A stretch of DNA of 64,000 nucleotides, taken from NCBI RefSeq assembly GCF_016031635.1, contig NZ_JACEGD010000015.1, positions 62,001-126,000 on the forward strand, read 5' to 3'. The position numbers were made by a program, and so were the translations under genes. Shown here piece by piece: positions 46,332 through 54,784 of the stretch. Source of the DNA: Bradyrhizobium diversitatis (GTDB lineage Bacteria > Pseudomonadota > Alphaproteobacteria > Rhizobiales > Xanthobacteraceae). The stretch's first letter is position 1; each line of letters starts with the position of its first letter. The notes beneath the pieces are model-generated. The model saw nothing but the letters and a program-made list of their open reading frames with translations. It was not told the DNA's origin and searched no databases.

Positions 46332-47171
46332 ATGAGTGAAACGGCTCAGATCGAGCGCCCCTCCCCAAGCATCGTCCCCGCACCGCCCCTCCTCGCCGTG
46401 CGCAACATCGAAGTCGTCTACGACGACGTCATCCTGGTGCTGCGCGGCCTCAGCCTCGACGTGCCGAAAGGTGCGATCGTGGCGCTGCTGGGCGCCAACG
46501 GCGCCGGCAAGTCGACGACGCTGAAGGCGATCTCCGGGTTGCTCAAGACCGAGGACGGCGAGGTGACGCGCGGCGAGATCCTGTTCGAAGGCGAGCGGAT
46601 CAACGGCATCGACCCCGACAAGATCGTGCGCCGCGGCATCTTCCAGGTGATGGAGGGCCGGCGCATCGTCGCCGACATGACGTCGCTGGAGAACCTCAAG
46701 CTCGGCGCCTTCACCCGCAGGGACCGCGAGGTCGACGCCGACCTCGACATGGTCTTCAACTACTTTCCGCGCCTGAAGGAGCGCACTGGCCTTGCCGGCT
46801 ATCTCTCTGGCGGTGAGCAGCAGATGCTCGCGATCGGCCGCGCCCTGATGGCGCGCCCGAAGATGATCTTGATGGATGAGCCTTCGATGGGCTTGTCGCC
46901 GCTGCTGGTGAAAGAGGTGTTCTCGATCATCCAGAAGATCAACCGCGACCTCGGCGTCACCATCCTGCTGGTCGAGCAGAACGCGCGCGCTGCGCTCTCG
47001 GTGGCAAGCCACGGCTACATCATGGAACAGGGCAAGGTCGTGCTCGACGGCAGCGCGGACGACTTGCGCGACAACGAGGACGTCAAGGAGTTCTACCTCG
47101 GCGGCGCCGGCGACCAGCGCAAGAGCTTCAAGAACCTCAAGAGCTTCAAGCGGCGCAAGCGCTGGCTGTAG
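46332..47171 (+). CDS. livF: liv-type ABC transporter ATP-binding protein (LivF type)
   Basis: This 279-residue ATPase has Walker A GANGAGKST near 54, the signature LSGGEQQM near 157, and Walker B ILMDEP near 180. It carries an extra N-terminal segment of about 20 residues (Pro-rich) and a basic C-terminal tail (Lys-Ser-Phe-Lys repeated) not seen in usual LivF. It closes the second transporter cluster, after an intergenic palindrome. Confidence 0.9.
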   Translation: MSETAQIERPSPSIVPAPPLLAVRNIEVVYDDVILVLRGLSLDVPKGAIVALLGANGAGKSTTLKAISGLLKTEDGEVTRGEILFEGERINGIDPDKIVRRGIFQVMEGRRIVADMTSLENLKLGAFTRRDREVDADLDMVFNYFPRLKERTGLAGYLSGGEQQMLAIGRALMARPKMILMDEPSMGLSPLLVKEVFSIIQKINRDLGVTILLVEQNARAALSVASHGYIMEQGKVVLDGSADDLRDNEDVKEFYLGGAGDQRKSFKNLKSFKRRKRWL

Positions 47172-47231
47172 CGTTTTCAAGCGAAGTGGGAACCGGTTCG
47201 CGTGAAGAAAACACGTCGATACAGAAGAGCT

Positions 47232-48386
47232 TCAACTCTCAAGCACCTGTTCCGCTTCCGTGACTGCGCAGAGAACATGATAGAACGACGACGCAGGAAT
47301 GATGTCGATCAGCGATTTGCCGTCGCGATCGAACTGGTCGTACCAGCCGCCCTTCACGGGATGGCTGAGATAATGCCGTTCGAGCCGCACCAGCGCCGCG
47401 CGCGCCTCGTCCGCCGCCCCCGCCTCGCCCGACTCGGCCTGCGCGATCCACGCCTTCGCGATCTCGGTCTGCGGCCACAGCCGACGCGTGCTGCGGCGGA
47501 TGTTGCCGACGTCGTCCCCCTCGTCGATCAGGCAGCCGGTGGCCTCGTCGCGATAGCGCAGCGCGGTCGACAGCAGTTCGGCACGCCGCGGCGCGGTCGG
47601 GCAGCCCGTGATGCGCTCGAAACCCTTCAGCAGCCAGACCCATTCCGCCTGGTGACCGGGCTCGACGCTGACGGGCTCGATCTTCGACCAGTCTTCCTCG
47701 AAGTACTCGGTCAGGATGCGCTTCTGCTTGTCGTAGAGATTGGCCAGGAACAGTGCAAAGAATTCTCCGGCACGGTTCTGGAACGACAGATCGTGGGTCG
47801 CCTCGAAGCACGCGATCATCGCCTCGAACAGATGCATGTGCGGGTTCTGTCGGCGCGGCAGCGAGACCGGAAGGCCTTCGTGAACGCCCCCATGCGGCGA
47901 GCGCAGATGGCCATCGAGGAAGGCGAGCAGCGCATCGATCTCGGCACGGACCTGCGCATCCTGGTCGAGGGCGTAGACGGCCGCGAGCGCAAAGAGGACG
48001 AAGGCGTGGTCATAGGCATCGCGCCGGGCATCCAGCACCGCTCCCTCGGGCGTCAGCCGGTGCACATAGCCGGGCCGGCCGTCGGGCGCCTTCGCTCTCG
48101 CCAGCAGATCCTCAAGCCCCTTCAGCGCGATGCCACGCCCCTCAGGATACCACCCCATCTGCGCCGCCTTGGCGTAGCACCAGATCTGGCGCGCCTGCAC
48201 GAATACGCGCCGGGGTGCGGCCGCATCCGCCGCGCCGTCGCGGTGCAGCCGGTCGATGAAACCACCCGCAGCCTGATCCCAGCCGACCGTCGACCACAGC
48301 GGCAGCGCCTCGTCGATCATGCGGCGCTTCAGGCGCGCGACTACGTTCGACGCCTCGTCCGCCGCAATGATTCCTTCGTCCGCCAT
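47232..48386 (-). CDS. AGE-family sugar epimerase/isomerase
   Basis: This 384-residue (alpha/alpha)6-barrel protein belongs to the N-acylglucosamine 2-epimerase / mannose isomerase group. Conserved segments are Arg-Val-Phe-Val-Gln-Ala-Arg-Gln, Tyr-Asp-His-Ala-Phe, Asn-Pro-His-Met-His-Leu-Phe-Glu-Ala, Glu-Pro-Gly-His-Gln-Ala-Glu-Trp and Gly-Gly-Trp-Tyr-Asp-Gln. The His-rich ones line the active site. ATG 48386 follows GAGAGGA. Sugar specificity (mannose, mannose-6-phosphate or an N-acyl sugar) is not readable by eye; the LPS locus nearby makes a glycan precursor plausible. Confidence 0.85.
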   Translation of the reverse strand: MADEGIIAADEASNVVARLKRRMIDEALPLWSTVGWDQAAGGFIDRLHRDGAADAAAPRRVFVQARQIWCYAKAAQMGWYPEGRGIALKGLEDLLARAKAPDGRPGYVHRLTPEGAVLDARRDAYDHAFVLFALAAVYALDQDAQVRAEIDALLAFLDGHLRSPHGGVHEGLPVSLPRRQNPHMHLFEAMIACFEATHDLSFQNRAGEFFALFLANLYDKQKRILTEYFEEDWSKIEPVSVEPGHQAEWVWLLKGFERITGCPTAPRRAELLSTALRYRDEATGCLIDEGDDVGNIRRSTRRLWPQTEIAKAWIAQAESGEAGAADEARAALVRLERHYLSHPVKGGWYDQFDRDGKSLIDIIPASSFYHVLCAVTEAEQVLES

Positions 48387-48472
48387 CGGGTCCTCTCTAG
48401 GCCTCACCAATGGCGGTCTGATACCCATGCTGGTGGCGGCGCGCAACGGATGCCAACACGGAAAGAACAGCC

Positions 48473-49696
48473 ATGACCGCCCATTACGACGCCCGCGAGA
48501 CCCGTGAACAAGCAGCGCGCGAGGCCGACCTGTTCTCCCGCCTGCCAGGGGTGCTGCGAGCCGCGATGGCCGCCCCGGCCTATGCCGAGCGGCTCAAAGG
48601 CTGCGATCCCGACGCCGTGACCTCCAGGGCGGCCCTGGCGGGCCTGCCGGTGTTGCGCAAATCGGAGCTGCCCGCCCTGCATAAGGCCTCTGCGCCTTTC
48701 GGGGGCCTCGTGGCGGGGCCTCCCGGCTCGTTCGCCCGCCTCTTCACCTCCCCCGGCCCGATCTTCGAGCCGGAAGGACGGCAAGGAGATCCCTGGCGCG
48801 GCGCAAGGGCGCTGTTCGCGGCGGGGTTCCGTCCTGACGATATCGTCCTCAATACCTTCAGCTATCATCTCACCCCCGGCGGCTTCATCTTCGACGCCTC
48901 CGCACGCGCGCTCGGCTGCGCGGTTATCCCCGCCGGCCCCGGCAATACGGAACAGCAATTCGAGCTGATCGAGGCCTACCGGCCGGTTGGCTACAGCGGC
49001 ACGCCGGATTTCCTGAAGATCCTGCTCGACGCCGCAGCAAGCTCCGGGCGCGACATCTGCTCGATCAAGCGCGCGCTGGTCTCGGGCGCCGCGTTCCCGC
49101 CCTCGCTCCAGGCCGAGATCAAGGCGCGCGGCATCGACGCCTACCAAGCCTTCGGCACCGCCGATCTCGGCCTCATCGCATTCGAGACCGAGGCGCGCGA
49201 GGGCATGGTCGTGAACGAGGACCTGATCCTGGAGATCGTCAAGCCCGGCACCGGAGATCCGGTTGCGCCGGGCGACGTCGGCGAGATCGTCGTGACCTCG
49301 CTCGATCCGCACCATCCCTGGATCCGGCTCGCCCTCGGCGATCTCACCGCGGCCCTACCCGGCACGAGCCCATGCGGGCGCACAAACATGCGCATCAAGG
49401 GCTGGATGGGCCGCGCCGACCAGACCACCAAGGTCAAGGGCATGTTCGTCCGGCCCGAGCAGATCGCCGAGATCGGCAAGCGCCATACCTCGCTTGGAAG
49501 ACTACGCCTCGTGGTCACACGGCAGGGCGAGAGCGACGCGATGACATTGAGAGCGGAAACGGCGACCGCGAGCGAGGCGCTACGCGAAGAGATCGCCGGA
49601 ACTCTGCGCGCCGTGACCAAGCTCGGTGGCGCCGTCGAACTGGTCAGCCTCGGCGCACTGCCGAATGACGGCAAGGTGATCGCGGACGAACGCTGA
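48473..49696 (+). CDS. Phenylacetate-CoA ligase-like AMP-binding protein
   Basis: This 407-residue adenylate-forming enzyme is of the PaaK type. It has the family's short form with Ser-Pro-Gly in the P-loop region, Gly-Tyr-Ser-Gly-Thr-Pro near 174, Phe-Gly-Thr-Ala-Asp-Leu-Gly-Leu near 227, and a C-terminal Arg-Ala-Asp-Gln-Thr-Thr-Lys-Val-Lys-Gly segment. No paa catabolic genes are near, so the acid substrate is unknown. It diverges from the AGE epimerase gene across 86 bases. Confidence 0.85.
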   Translation: MTAHYDARETREQAAREADLFSRLPGVLRAAMAAPAYAERLKGCDPDAVTSRAALAGLPVLRKSELPALHKASAPFGGLVAGPPGSFARLFTSPGPIFEPEGRQGDPWRGARALFAAGFRPDDIVLNTFSYHLTPGGFIFDASARALGCAVIPAGPGNTEQQFELIEAYRPVGYSGTPDFLKILLDAAASSGRDICSIKRALVSGAAFPPSLQAEIKARGIDAYQAFGTADLGLIAFETEAREGMVVNEDLILEIVKPGTGDPVAPGDVGEIVVTSLDPHHPWIRLALGDLTAALPGTSPCGRTNMRIKGWMGRADQTTKVKGMFVRPEQIAEIGKRHTSLGRLRLVVTRQGESDAMTLRAETATASEALREEIAGTLRAVTKLGGAVELVSLGALPNDGKVIADER

Positions 49697-50019
49697 CCTC
49701 AAGTGACGTCGAGTCCCGGATGCGTGAAGCGTATCCCTTGCAGCCGAGATCCACTCGCCGTCGCGCAGAAGCAATGCTGATGCCCGTACTTGATCCCCGA
49801 GTTGCCTCCAGTCGCGACCATCTCGTTCGGCCCCGTTACGGAAGCCTTCTCCAAGGGCCCCGGCCGATGTAAATCGGCTACGGCCCGGCCAAAGTGCTTG
49901 CACCCGCCATTCTGGCGCGAGTCCGGCGTGGCCTAGAAACCTTGCATCGTCGCTGCCGCTCCCGTATTACCAACCTTGCTACGATATGGCCGGAATCGGC
50001 CCTTTCTGGACCCCAAAAC

Positions 50020-51396
50020 GTGCTTGAACGAACCCTCGTCACCATCGCCGAGACCGAGACCATTGAGGAAGCTTTCCGGCGCCTGAATGCGAATATGCTC
50101 GGCATCCTGTTCGCGCAGGACGCGAGCGGACGAATCGTCGGCGCCGTGACGGACGGTGACATCCGCAGGCGCATGCTGACCGGCATCACGATCCAGGACC
50201 GGGTCGCGTCCTGCATCAATCGCAACTTCGTCTGGGCGCCGATCGGCGGCCCGCGCGAGCAGATCCTGAAGCTGCTCGACCAGCGCGTGCACGTGGTGCC
50301 GATCCTCGATGGCGAGGGACAGCTGGTCGACGTATTCAGCCGCGAGCTGTTCAACCTCTCGGAAGAGAGCGAGGTGTTCGCGCGTGCCCGCTCGCCGGTG
50401 CGGATCAGCTTCTCCGGCGGCGGCACCGACCTGACCCATTACTTCGTGGCGAATGACGGCGGCGCGGTCATCAGCGCCACGATCAAGATGTACGCCCACG
50501 CGACGCTGCGGCGCCGGAGCGATCCCAGCATCCGGATCTACTCGCACGATTTCCGCCGCACGGTCGAGGCCGACAATCTCGCAGAACTCGGAACGGGCGG
50601 AGATCTCGCGCTGATCAAGTCGGTCGTGCGCCTGATCAAGCCGACCTATGGATTCGAGCTCGAGGTGTCCGCCGACTTCCCGGTCGGTTCCGGCCTCGGC
50701 GGCTCCGCTGTGGTCTCGTCCGCGATCATCGGTTGCTTCAACGAATTCCGTGGGGATCAGTGGGACCGCCACGAGATCGCGGAAATGGCTTTCCAGGCCG
50801 AGCGGCTGATGCTCAACATTCCCGGCGGCTGGCAGGATCAGTACGCCACCGTGTTCGGCGGCTTCAATCACATGGAGTTCTTCTCCGACCAGAACACCAT
50901 CGTGCCGCTTCGTCTCGATCCCAACATCATCGCCGAGCTCGAGGAAAGCCTGGTGCTCTGCTACGCCGGCTCCGGCCGCGATTCAGGCGCCATTCACCGT
51001 GACCAGAAGGCTCAGCACGAGACCAGCGACGCCGTCGCCGCCGCTGCCAAGCAAAAGGAAGTGACGCGCGACATAAGGCGGCATCTGCTGCGCGGCCAGC
51101 TCCTGGAATGCGGCCGGCTGATCGACGAGGCCTGGCACGCCAAACGGAAGCTGAGCTCGAAGATCTCGTCGGAGGCGATCGACGCGATCTACGATTTCGC
51201 CAAGCAGCACGGCGCGGTCGGCGGCAAGCTCCTGGGCGCCGGCGGCGGCGGTTACTTCCTGTTCTTCGTACGTCCGTTCGAGCGCTACCAGCTCATCGCG
51301 GCGCTGGAACAGCAGGGGCATCGCTGTTCGCGCATCATGTTCGAAGAGAACGGGCTGCGGACGTGGAAGTCGCGCGTTCCCGCGCGGCTCGCCTGA
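50020..51396 (+). CDS. CBS-domain pair fused to D-glycero-D-manno-heptose-7-phosphate kinase-like GHMP kinase
   Basis: The 458-residue fusion has two CBS motifs (about 8-60 and 65-115; Val-Thr-Asp-Gly-Asp-Ile-Arg-Arg in the first) followed by a GHMP kinase from about 125. The kinase has the HddA-like Ser-Phe-Ser-Gly-Gly-Gly-Thr-Asp near 131, GSGLGGSA at about 223-230, Ile-Pro-Gly-Gly-Trp-Gln-Asp-Gln-Tyr and a C-terminal Gly-Ala-Gly-Gly-Gly-Gly. It should phosphorylate C1 of heptose-7-phosphate for the GDP-heptose route. CBS pairs usually sense adenosine nucleotides, suggesting allosteric control; they normally sit on nucleotidyltransferases in related pathways. GTG 50020 was chosen; GTG 49894 is an alternative. 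It is first in a seven-gene operon. Confidence 0.8.
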   Translation: MLERTLVTIAETETIEEAFRRLNANMLGILFAQDASGRIVGAVTDGDIRRRMLTGITIQDRVASCINRNFVWAPIGGPREQILKLLDQRVHVVPILDGEGQLVDVFSRELFNLSEESEVFARARSPVRISFSGGGTDLTHYFVANDGGAVISATIKMYAHATLRRRSDPSIRIYSHDFRRTVEADNLAELGTGGDLALIKSVVRLIKPTYGFELEVSADFPVGSGLGGSAVVSSAIIGCFNEFRGDQWDRHEIAEMAFQAERLMLNIPGGWQDQYATVFGGFNHMEFFSDQNTIVPLRLDPNIIAELEESLVLCYAGSGRDSGAIHRDQKAQHETSDAVAAAAKQKEVTRDIRRHLLRGQLLECGRLIDEAWHAKRKLSSKISSEAIDAIYDFAKQHGAVGGKLLGAGGGGYFLFFVRPFERYQLIAALEQQGHRCSRIMFEENGLRTWKSRVPARLA

Positions 51397-51412
51397 CGCA
51401 TATGAGACGAGA

Positions 51413-53338
51413 ATGTTGATGACATCGCCCAAACAGTCTGCTCCGGTCCGTATTGGCAACCGTCTTCTGGGCGAGGGCGAACCCTGCTATGTCATCGCCG
51501 AAATCGGCAACAACCACAATGGCGACTTCGACCGCGCCATTGCGCTGGTCGATGCCGCGGTCGCGGCCGGGGCGGATTGCGCCAAATTCCAGATGCGCAA
51601 GCTGGAGGAAGTCTATCGCGCCTCGAGCCTGTCCGGGAAGGACGACGACCTCGCCGTCGAATATACGCTCGATCTGCTTCGCCGCTTCGAGTTGCCGACC
51701 GCGCAGCAAAAGAAGATCGCCGAGTACTGCGCAGCCAAGGGTATCGAGTACCTCTGCACGCCCTGGGACGCGAAGAGCGTCGCCGTGCTCGAAGGCTTCG
51801 GTGTGCACGCCTACAAGATCGCCTCGGCCGACCTCACCAATCTGCCGCTGCTCGCCCGCCTCGCGGCCACCGGCAAGACGCTGATCGTCTCGACCGGCAT
51901 GAGCACGACGGACGAGATCAAGGCCGCGGCGAAATTCCTCGACGACCGCAATGCCAGCTACGTGCTGCTGCATTGCCAGAGCACCTATCCGGCCGCGCTC
52001 CACAACATCCATTTGCGTTTCATGGAAACACTGCGCGAGATCCATCCGGTCGTCGGCTATTCCGGCCACGAGCGCGGCATCGCCGTTTCGACGGCCGCCG
52101 TCGCGCTTGGCGCCGTCGTCATCGAACGCCACATCACGCTTGATCGCGAGATGGAAGGTCCGGACCATGCCGCAAGTCTCGAGCCGGAGGAGTTCAAGGC
52201 GCTCGTCTCCGGCATTCGCGAGGTGGAAGCGGCGCGCGGCGAGAAGCTCGCCGAGCGCGCGCTGAGCCAGGGCGAGTTGATCAACCGCGAAAACCTCGCC
52301 AAGAGCCTGGTGGCCGCGCGCGACCTTCCGGCCGGTACGATGATCTCCGAAAGCGACATCGCCGTGAAGAGCCCGGGACAGGGCCTGTCGCCGCTGAAGA
52401 TGCCGGCGCTGCTCGGCCGCAGGCTGACGCGGACGATGGCGGCGGACGACTATTTCTTCCAGAGCGACCTCGACGAAGGCGTCGCAAAGGCACGGCGCTA
52501 CCGTTTCGACCGGCCCTGGGGTGTGCCGGTGCGTTATCACGATACCGCGCGCTTCCTGGAGATCTGCGACCCCGACATCATCGAATTCCACCTCAGCTAC
52601 AGCGACATGGAGCGCGATCCCGCGGCCTATCTCTCCGGTACCTATGATCTCGGCTTCGTCGTGCATGCGCCGGAGCTGTTTGCCGGCTCCAAGCTGATGG
52701 ACCTTGCAACCCCCGACGAGGCGCTGCGGCGCTACTCGCTGGAGCAGACGCAAGCGGTGATCGACATCACGCGCGGCCTCAAGAAGTTCTTTCCCAAGAC
52801 CAAGCGCCCGCCCATCGTCGCCAATGTCGGCGGCTTCACCATGGACGAGCCGCTGCCGCCGGAGGAGAAGGCCGAGCGCTACCGCATCTTTGCGCAGAGC
52901 TTGACCGAGCTTGACATGGACGGCGTCGAGCTGACGCCGCAGACCATGGCACCGTTCCCCTGGCATTTCGGTGGCCAGCGTCATCAGAACATCTTTATCT
53001 TCCCGGAGGAGTCGGCCGCGTTCTGCGCCAGGCATGATCTGCGCATGTGCGTCGACATCTCCCACACCAAGCTCGCCGCCAATCATTTCGGCTTCGACTT
53101 TGCACAAGGCCTCGCCCAGCTCGGGCCGCACACTGCACATCTGCATTTCGGCGACGCCAAGGGGCTCGACGGCGAAGGTCTCCAGATCGGCGAAGGCGAG
53201 ATCGATTTCGACGAAATCGGACAGGTGCTGCGCAAGCATGCGCCGACGGCGTCGTTCATTCCCGAGATATGGCAGGGCCACAAGAACATGGGCGAAGGCT
53301 TCTGGACCGCGCTCGAGCGTCTCGAGGGACATATCTGA
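51413..53338 (+). CDS. NeuB-family ulosonic acid synthase fused to SAF and TIM-barrel isomerase domains
   Basis: This 641-residue three-part enzyme acts in the cytoplasm. Residues about 15-285 form the NeuB barrel that condenses phosphoenolpyruvate with an aldose; Ala-Glu-Ile-Gly-Asn-Asn-His, Lys-Phe-Gln, Gly-Tyr-Ser-Gly-His-Glu and Gly-Pro-Asp-His-Ala-Ala-Ser-Leu-Glu-Pro are present. A SAF/antifreeze-like domain follows (about 300-350). The rest (about 365-641) is a sugar-isomerase-type TIM barrel with Val-His-Ala-Pro-Glu, Asp-Ile-Ser-His-Thr-Lys, His-Leu-His-Phe-Gly-Asp and Glu-Ile-Trp-Gln-Gly-His as likely metal ligands. Normal NeuB is about 350 residues. It follows the kinase gene by 16 bases. 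Confidence 0.88.
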   Translation: MLMTSPKQSAPVRIGNRLLGEGEPCYVIAEIGNNHNGDFDRAIALVDAAVAAGADCAKFQMRKLEEVYRASSLSGKDDDLAVEYTLDLLRRFELPTAQQKKIAEYCAAKGIEYLCTPWDAKSVAVLEGFGVHAYKIASADLTNLPLLARLAATGKTLIVSTGMSTTDEIKAAAKFLDDRNASYVLLHCQSTYPAALHNIHLRFMETLREIHPVVGYSGHERGIAVSTAAVALGAVVIERHITLDREMEGPDHAASLEPEEFKALVSGIREVEAARGEKLAERALSQGELINRENLAKSLVAARDLPAGTMISESDIAVKSPGQGLSPLKMPALLGRRLTRTMAADDYFFQSDLDEGVAKARRYRFDRPWGVPVRYHDTARFLEICDPDIIEFHLSYSDMERDPAAYLSGTYDLGFVVHAPELFAGSKLMDLATPDEALRRYSLEQTQAVIDITRGLKKFFPKTKRPPIVANVGGFTMDEPLPPEEKAERYRIFAQSLTELDMDGVELTPQTMAPFPWHFGGQRHQNIFIFPEESAAFCARHDLRMCVDISHTKLAANHFGFDFAQGLAQLGPHTAHLHFGDAKGLDGEGLQIGEGEIDFDEIGQVLRKHAPTASFIPEIWQGHKNMGEGFWTALERLEGHI

Positions 53339-54027
53339 TGGCGCGCAAGACGCTGGCCGTGATCGCCGCGCGCGGCGGCTCCAAGGGCATCCCGCACAAG
53401 AACCTGCTCGATCTCTGCGGCAAGCCGCTGATCGCCTGGACGGTCGAGCAGGCGCGCGCCGCACGCGGCGTCGACGTGGTGGCGGTCTCGTCGGACAGTG
53501 ACGCGATCCTCGCCGCGGCCGAGGCCGCCGGCGCCGTCGGGGTGCGGCGTCCGGACGACATTTCGGGCGACCTCGCCTCCTCCGAATCCGCCTGGCTGCA
53601 TGCCCTCGATGCGACCGAGGCGAGCATGGGCCGGTTCGAGCGCGTGGTCGCGCTTCAGGCCACATCGCCCATCCGCGAGCCCGGCGACATCGAGAACGCG
53701 CTTGCGACCTTCGATCGCGATCATCTCGATAGCCTGCTTTCGGTCTGCGAGGTCGAGGACTACTTCAACTGGCGAATCGGCGCGAGCGGACCGGAGCCGA
53801 TCAATTACGACTATCGCAACCGCCGCATGCGGCAGCAGATCGAGAAGCGCTACCTCGAGAACGGCTCGTTCTACGTCCTGATCCCATCCCTCCTGCGCGA
53901 GCAGAACAATCGTCTCGGCGGCAAGATCGGCTTCCACGTGATGGAGCGTCACAAGATGTTCCAGATCGATCGTCCCGAGGACGTCAAGCTTTGCGCCGCC
54001 ATCATGCGCAGTTACGGCTATGCCTGA
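53338..54027 (+). CDS. CMP-sugar synthetase (acylneuraminate cytidylyltransferase family)
   Basis: This 229-residue nucleotidyltransferase activates an ulosonic acid with CTP. The N-terminal Ala-Val-Ile-Ala-Ala-Arg-Gly-Gly-Ser-Lys-Gly-Ile-Pro-x-Lys-Asn signature occupies residues 6-22, and Leu-Gln-Ala-Thr-Ser-Pro-Ile-Arg lies near 103-110. The end of the protein shows the Phe-Gln-Ile-Asp-Arg-Pro-Glu-Asp segment typical of NeuA, LegF and PseF. Start and upstream stop overlap by one base (TGATG) and the 3' end overlaps the next gene by eight bases. Confidence 0.92.
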   Translation: MARKTLAVIAARGGSKGIPHKNLLDLCGKPLIAWTVEQARAARGVDVVAVSSDSDAILAAAEAAGAVGVRRPDDISGDLASSESAWLHALDATEASMGRFERVVALQATSPIREPGDIENALATFDRDHLDSLLSVCEVEDYFNWRIGASGPEPINYDYRNRRMRQQIEKRYLENGSFYVLIPSLLREQNNRLGGKIGFHVMERHKMFQIDRPEDVKLCAAIMRSYGYA

Positions 54028-54784
54028 GCTCAGCGCCTTCTCTCTCGCAGGCAAGATCGCGGTGGTCACCGGCGCCTCACGCGGTATTGGCGCAGCGATT
54101 GCCAGCGGCCTGCAGGGTGCGGGTGCCACGGTGTTCGGCCTCAGCCGGTCCGGGACCGCGCCGCAGGGCGTCACTGCCATTGCCTGCGACCTCTCCGACG
54201 ACGAAGCGATCGACAACGCGTTCCGCGCCATTGCGGCAAAAGCCGAGCGCATCGACGCGCTCGTGAATGCCGCCGGCATCAGTCTTCCGGCCCAGAGCGC
54301 CGAAAGCGAGCTCGCGCGCTTCCGCGCCACGGTCGCAACCGATCTTACCGGCGTCTACGCCACCATCCTCGCCGCCTATCCGCTCCTGAAGAACGCCGGC
54401 TCGGCCGCAATCGTCAACGTCACCAGCATCAACTCGATCCGGGGCTTTCCCGGAAATCCCGGCTACGTGGCGGCGAAGGCGGGCCTTGCCGGGCTGACGC
54501 GGGCACTCGCCGCCGACTACGCGTCCGACGGCATCCGCGTCAACGCGCTTGCGCCGGGTTATGTCGCGACCGAGATGACAGCGAAGAGCTTTGCCGATCC
54601 GGTCATGCACGAGGCGAGACGCCGCCACACCATGCTCGGCCGCTGGGGACAGCCCGCCGACATGATCGGTGCCGCCATCTTCCTGGCCTCCGAAGCCTCC
54701 GCCTACGTGACCGGCCAGGAAATCTTCGTCGATGGGGGCTGGACCACCAAGGGTCTTGCCATCAGCTCGGATAGCACATCGTGA
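54020..54784 (+). CDS. Classical short-chain dehydrogenase/reductase of the ulosonic acid operon
   Basis: This 254-residue NAD(P)-dependent oxidoreductase has TGASRGIG near 18-25, Asn-Ala-Ala-Gly near 83, Ser in Asn-Val-Thr-Ser-Ile-Asn near 134, and catalytic Tyr/Lys in Tyr-Val-Ala-Ala-Lys near 150-154. The C-terminal Gly-Gln-Glu-Ile-Phe-Val-Asp-Gly-Gly-Trp is the usual SDR end. It overlaps both neighbours. Within this operon it could oxidise or reduce one hydroxyl of the sugar precursor; the position is unknown. Confidence 0.85.
   Translation: MPELSAFSLAGKIAVVTGASRGIGAAIASGLQGAGATVFGLSRSGTAPQGVTAIACDLSDDEAIDNAFRAIAAKAERIDALVNAAGISLPAQSAESELARFRATVATDLTGVYATILAAYPLLKNAGSAAIVNVTSINSIRGFPGNPGYVAAKAGLAGLTRALAADYASDGIRVNALAPGYVATEMTAKSFADPVMHEARRRHTMLGRWGQPADMIGAAIFLASEASAYVTGQEIFVDGGWTTKGLAISSDSTS

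Noticed and set aside
49697..50019. N-terminal extension of the CBS-kinase gene from GTG 49894
   Set aside because: The extra 42 residues are basic and unlike CBS domains, and no ribosome site is clear. It is kept only as an alternative start.
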